NCBI GenBank assembly: GCA_019802505.1
Contig: JAFMOC010000191.1
Coordinates: 62,001-126,000 of the forward strand
Reading direction: 5' to 3'
Length of the DNA stretch: 64,000 nucleotides
Source: Corydoras sp. C115
Lineage: Eukaryota; Chordata; Actinopteri; Siluriformes; Callichthyidae
Below are positions 62,430 through 64,000 of this stretch, in pieces; positions within the stretch are counted from its first letter, which is position 1, and every line of letters begins with the position of its first letter. Position numbers and translations under genes: made by a program. The notes beneath the pieces are model-generated. The model worked only from the letters and a program-made list of their open reading frames with translations. It did no database searches and was not told the origin of the DNA.

Positions 62430-62585
62430 CACACGGGTCCAGAGCAGTGGGCAGCCTTATACCCGGCTCCCGGGGAACAATTGGGGTAAGGTGACTTGTC
62501 CAAAGCTGTAGTATTTGGTGAGACTGAACATCAAACCAGGAACCTTCAGATCACAAGGCTGGTTTCTTAATCACAAGTCTAGATG
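62430..62585 (+). repeat. interspersed tRNA-like fish repeat, fragment
   Basis: GGGCAGCC, CCCGGGGAACAATTGGGG, then CCTTCAGATCACAAGGC. Same family as 12.26-12.35 kb. Confidence 0.6.
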
Positions 62586-62672
62586 AATGGGCAAACATTC
62601 CCACAGATACACTCCTATACACAAAAGGAAAGGCTGCAGGTGTCCTAATACTTTTGCCCATATAATGCACCA
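62585..62672 (+). mobile_element. 3' end of a Tc1-like element
   Basis: TGAATGGGCAAACATTCCCA, CAGATACACTCC, then CAGGTGTCCTAATACTTTTG, the typical terminal sequence of the Tc1-like family in this window. Confidence 0.7.
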
Positions 62673-62739
62673 TAGTGTTAGCAGTGACCGTGATGCTGGA
62701 CATTTTCAGTTGGTGGAACACTGAGATGTTTAGGAAGTC

Positions 62740-62890
62740 CAGCAGCACTGCTCTGCGTCTAATGCACCTGTACCAGTGTGACACACACGGACACACAGAC
62801 ACCGCCATGTGAAGGTCACTGCAGTGCTGAATATCATCAACCGCATTAATAACATCTGCTCTGTGATGCCAATTATTAAAGAAACAGCAA
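62740..62890 (+). repeat. fold-back repeat, interrupted by a SINE
   Basis: GTCCAGCAGCACTGCTCTG, CTGCAGTGCTGAATATCATC and ACATCTGCTCTGTGATG. The continuation (ACACAGTCTGTAATTGTGGA, CAGTGCATCTATATG) lies beyond the SINE at about 63393-63445. Confidence 0.65.
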
Positions 62891-62920
62891 TAACTTACGA
62901 TGTGCAATATTAATGACATT

Positions 62921-63264
62921 ATTCATTCATTCTCTCCCGCTTTATCCTCTATTAGGGTCGCGGTGGGGTTCCCCATGCCCATCCAGGGGAGAACGTTTCG
63001 GGCGCTGGGCAGATTCACCCAGGACAGGACGCCAATCCATCGCTGGGCACACACTCACTCACACAGACACACTCTATATGGGGCAATTTGGAGAACTCAA
63101 TTGCCTTGATCCATGTTTTTGGACTGTGGGAGGAAACCGGAGAACCCGGAGGAAAACCACGCGGACATGGGGAGAACATGGAAACTCCACCCAAATGGGG
63201 ATTCGAACCGGGAATCCCTAGTGCTGAGAGGCGAACGTGCTAACCACAAAACTACCGTGTCGCC
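62921..63264 (-). mobile_element. tRNA-headed fish SINE, minus strand
   Basis: Full-length copy from ATTCATTCATTCTC tail to CTACCGTGTCGCC head, lying between two parts of a fold-back repeat. The head carries a few substitutions relative to the other copies. Confidence 0.9.
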
Positions 63265-64000
63265 CATTATATATATACACACAATTTTTAAACATTTTTA
63301 TTCTTTTGTTTATACGGTTTGTTTATGCACCTAAGATTGCTGCTCAAATCTCGTTGCACATGTGCAATGACAATAAAAGGTATCTATCTATCTGGAACAC
63401 AGTCTGTAATTGTGGAACTATACAGTGCATCTATATGAAGTGTAAGTGTAACTCATAAACTGTCTGAATAACGATCTTCATTAAGAGACTGAACTGCCAC
63501 TAGCCTGACGCTCCTCTGTCGAAACACAAGAATCCCTGCAGCTCCTGTTCTCCAAACCAAACTGTCTGTCTGAATTCCTGCACAGCAGAGTGGATGCAAC
63601 CCTGAACACACAGAACAGACAGCAACAGTTATACTTGTAGACAAGTGATGAGAAAAGAACGCTGATTCGTCTGATGAAGCTCTACAGGAACGATAACAGA
63701 TCAATATCAATGATGAAAATGCAGTAAAACGTGCCTCTCAGACCCAGAAACGTTCCGGCTGCGATTTAACGAGTCGACGTTCACAGAAAAGCCGTTTTAC
63801 AGACACTGACATCATCTGCTGTTTGGTAAGAGACACTCAGATTAATGCACTTTACACTCCTGTGTTTCAGAACCCGGAGCTGGTGCCAGATTTCACACAT
63901 CACACGTTCAAATAATCTCCTTTAACAGCAGAGGACTTCAGTTCTGTAGCTTCCATCACAACATTCTTCAGATTGCCCCCCCCCCTTTACTCTGATCTGA

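Overview
The window looks like genomic DNA of a ray-finned fish, probably an otophysan (catfish, characin or knifefish lineage). Three things point there. There is one clearly readable vertebrate gene with split, partly very short introns. There are fish-type mobile elements: tRNA-headed SINEs, decayed Tc1-like DNA transposons, a hAT-like deletion derivative and a fold-back repeat that I know best from catfish and characin sequence. Microsatellites are dense, with CA, TA and GA tracts and many poly-G and poly-A runs. The species call is inference; the repeats are seen directly.

Only one complete gene can be supported. scamp2 (secretory carrier membrane protein 2) lies on the minus strand between 56170 and 61032. 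It has nine coding exons, all with GT/AG borders and matching phases, and they give a 326-residue tetraspanning protein. Its 5' end lies in a CpG-rich promoter with an NRF1-type palindrome. Intron 7 holds a hAT-like insertion with an 8-bp target duplication. The flank upstream of the gene (61.4-63.3 kb) is a SINE cluster that includes a 457-bp tandem duplication.

A second gene is represented only by its first coding exon, at 30812-30896 on the minus strand. This is a signal-peptide exon ending in a good splice donor, inside a CpG island at about 30.79-31.33 kb. No convincing second exon was found between it and position 1, so 1-30811 is best read as more than 30 kb of its first intron. The N-terminus resembles what I recall of neogenin, and human NEO1 and SCAMP2 both lie in 15q24. 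That identity is a hypothesis.

Layout. 1-30811: putative intron 1, mostly unique sequence with blocks that look like conserved non-coding regulatory DNA (about 4.2-5.0, 5.8-6.85, 9.9-11.25, 17.0-17.7 and 27.85-28.45 kb), broken by microsatellites and a few old transposons. 30.8-31.4: CpG island and first exon. 31.4-56.1: intergenic, rich in decayed Tc1-like and fold-back repeats and SINEs, with a possible unidentified transcript start near 47.3-47.8 kb, regulatory-looking unique blocks at 42.55-43.1, 43.55-43.8, 50.2-50.95 and 52.25-52.85 kb, and a decayed minisatellite at 53.0-53.7 kb. 56.2-61.2: scamp2. 61.3-64.0: SINE-rich upstream flank.

The genes do not form a functional unit. Nearly all of the longer open frames elsewhere are chance frames, repeat-derived frames or shadows of homopolymer and dinucleotide tracts.
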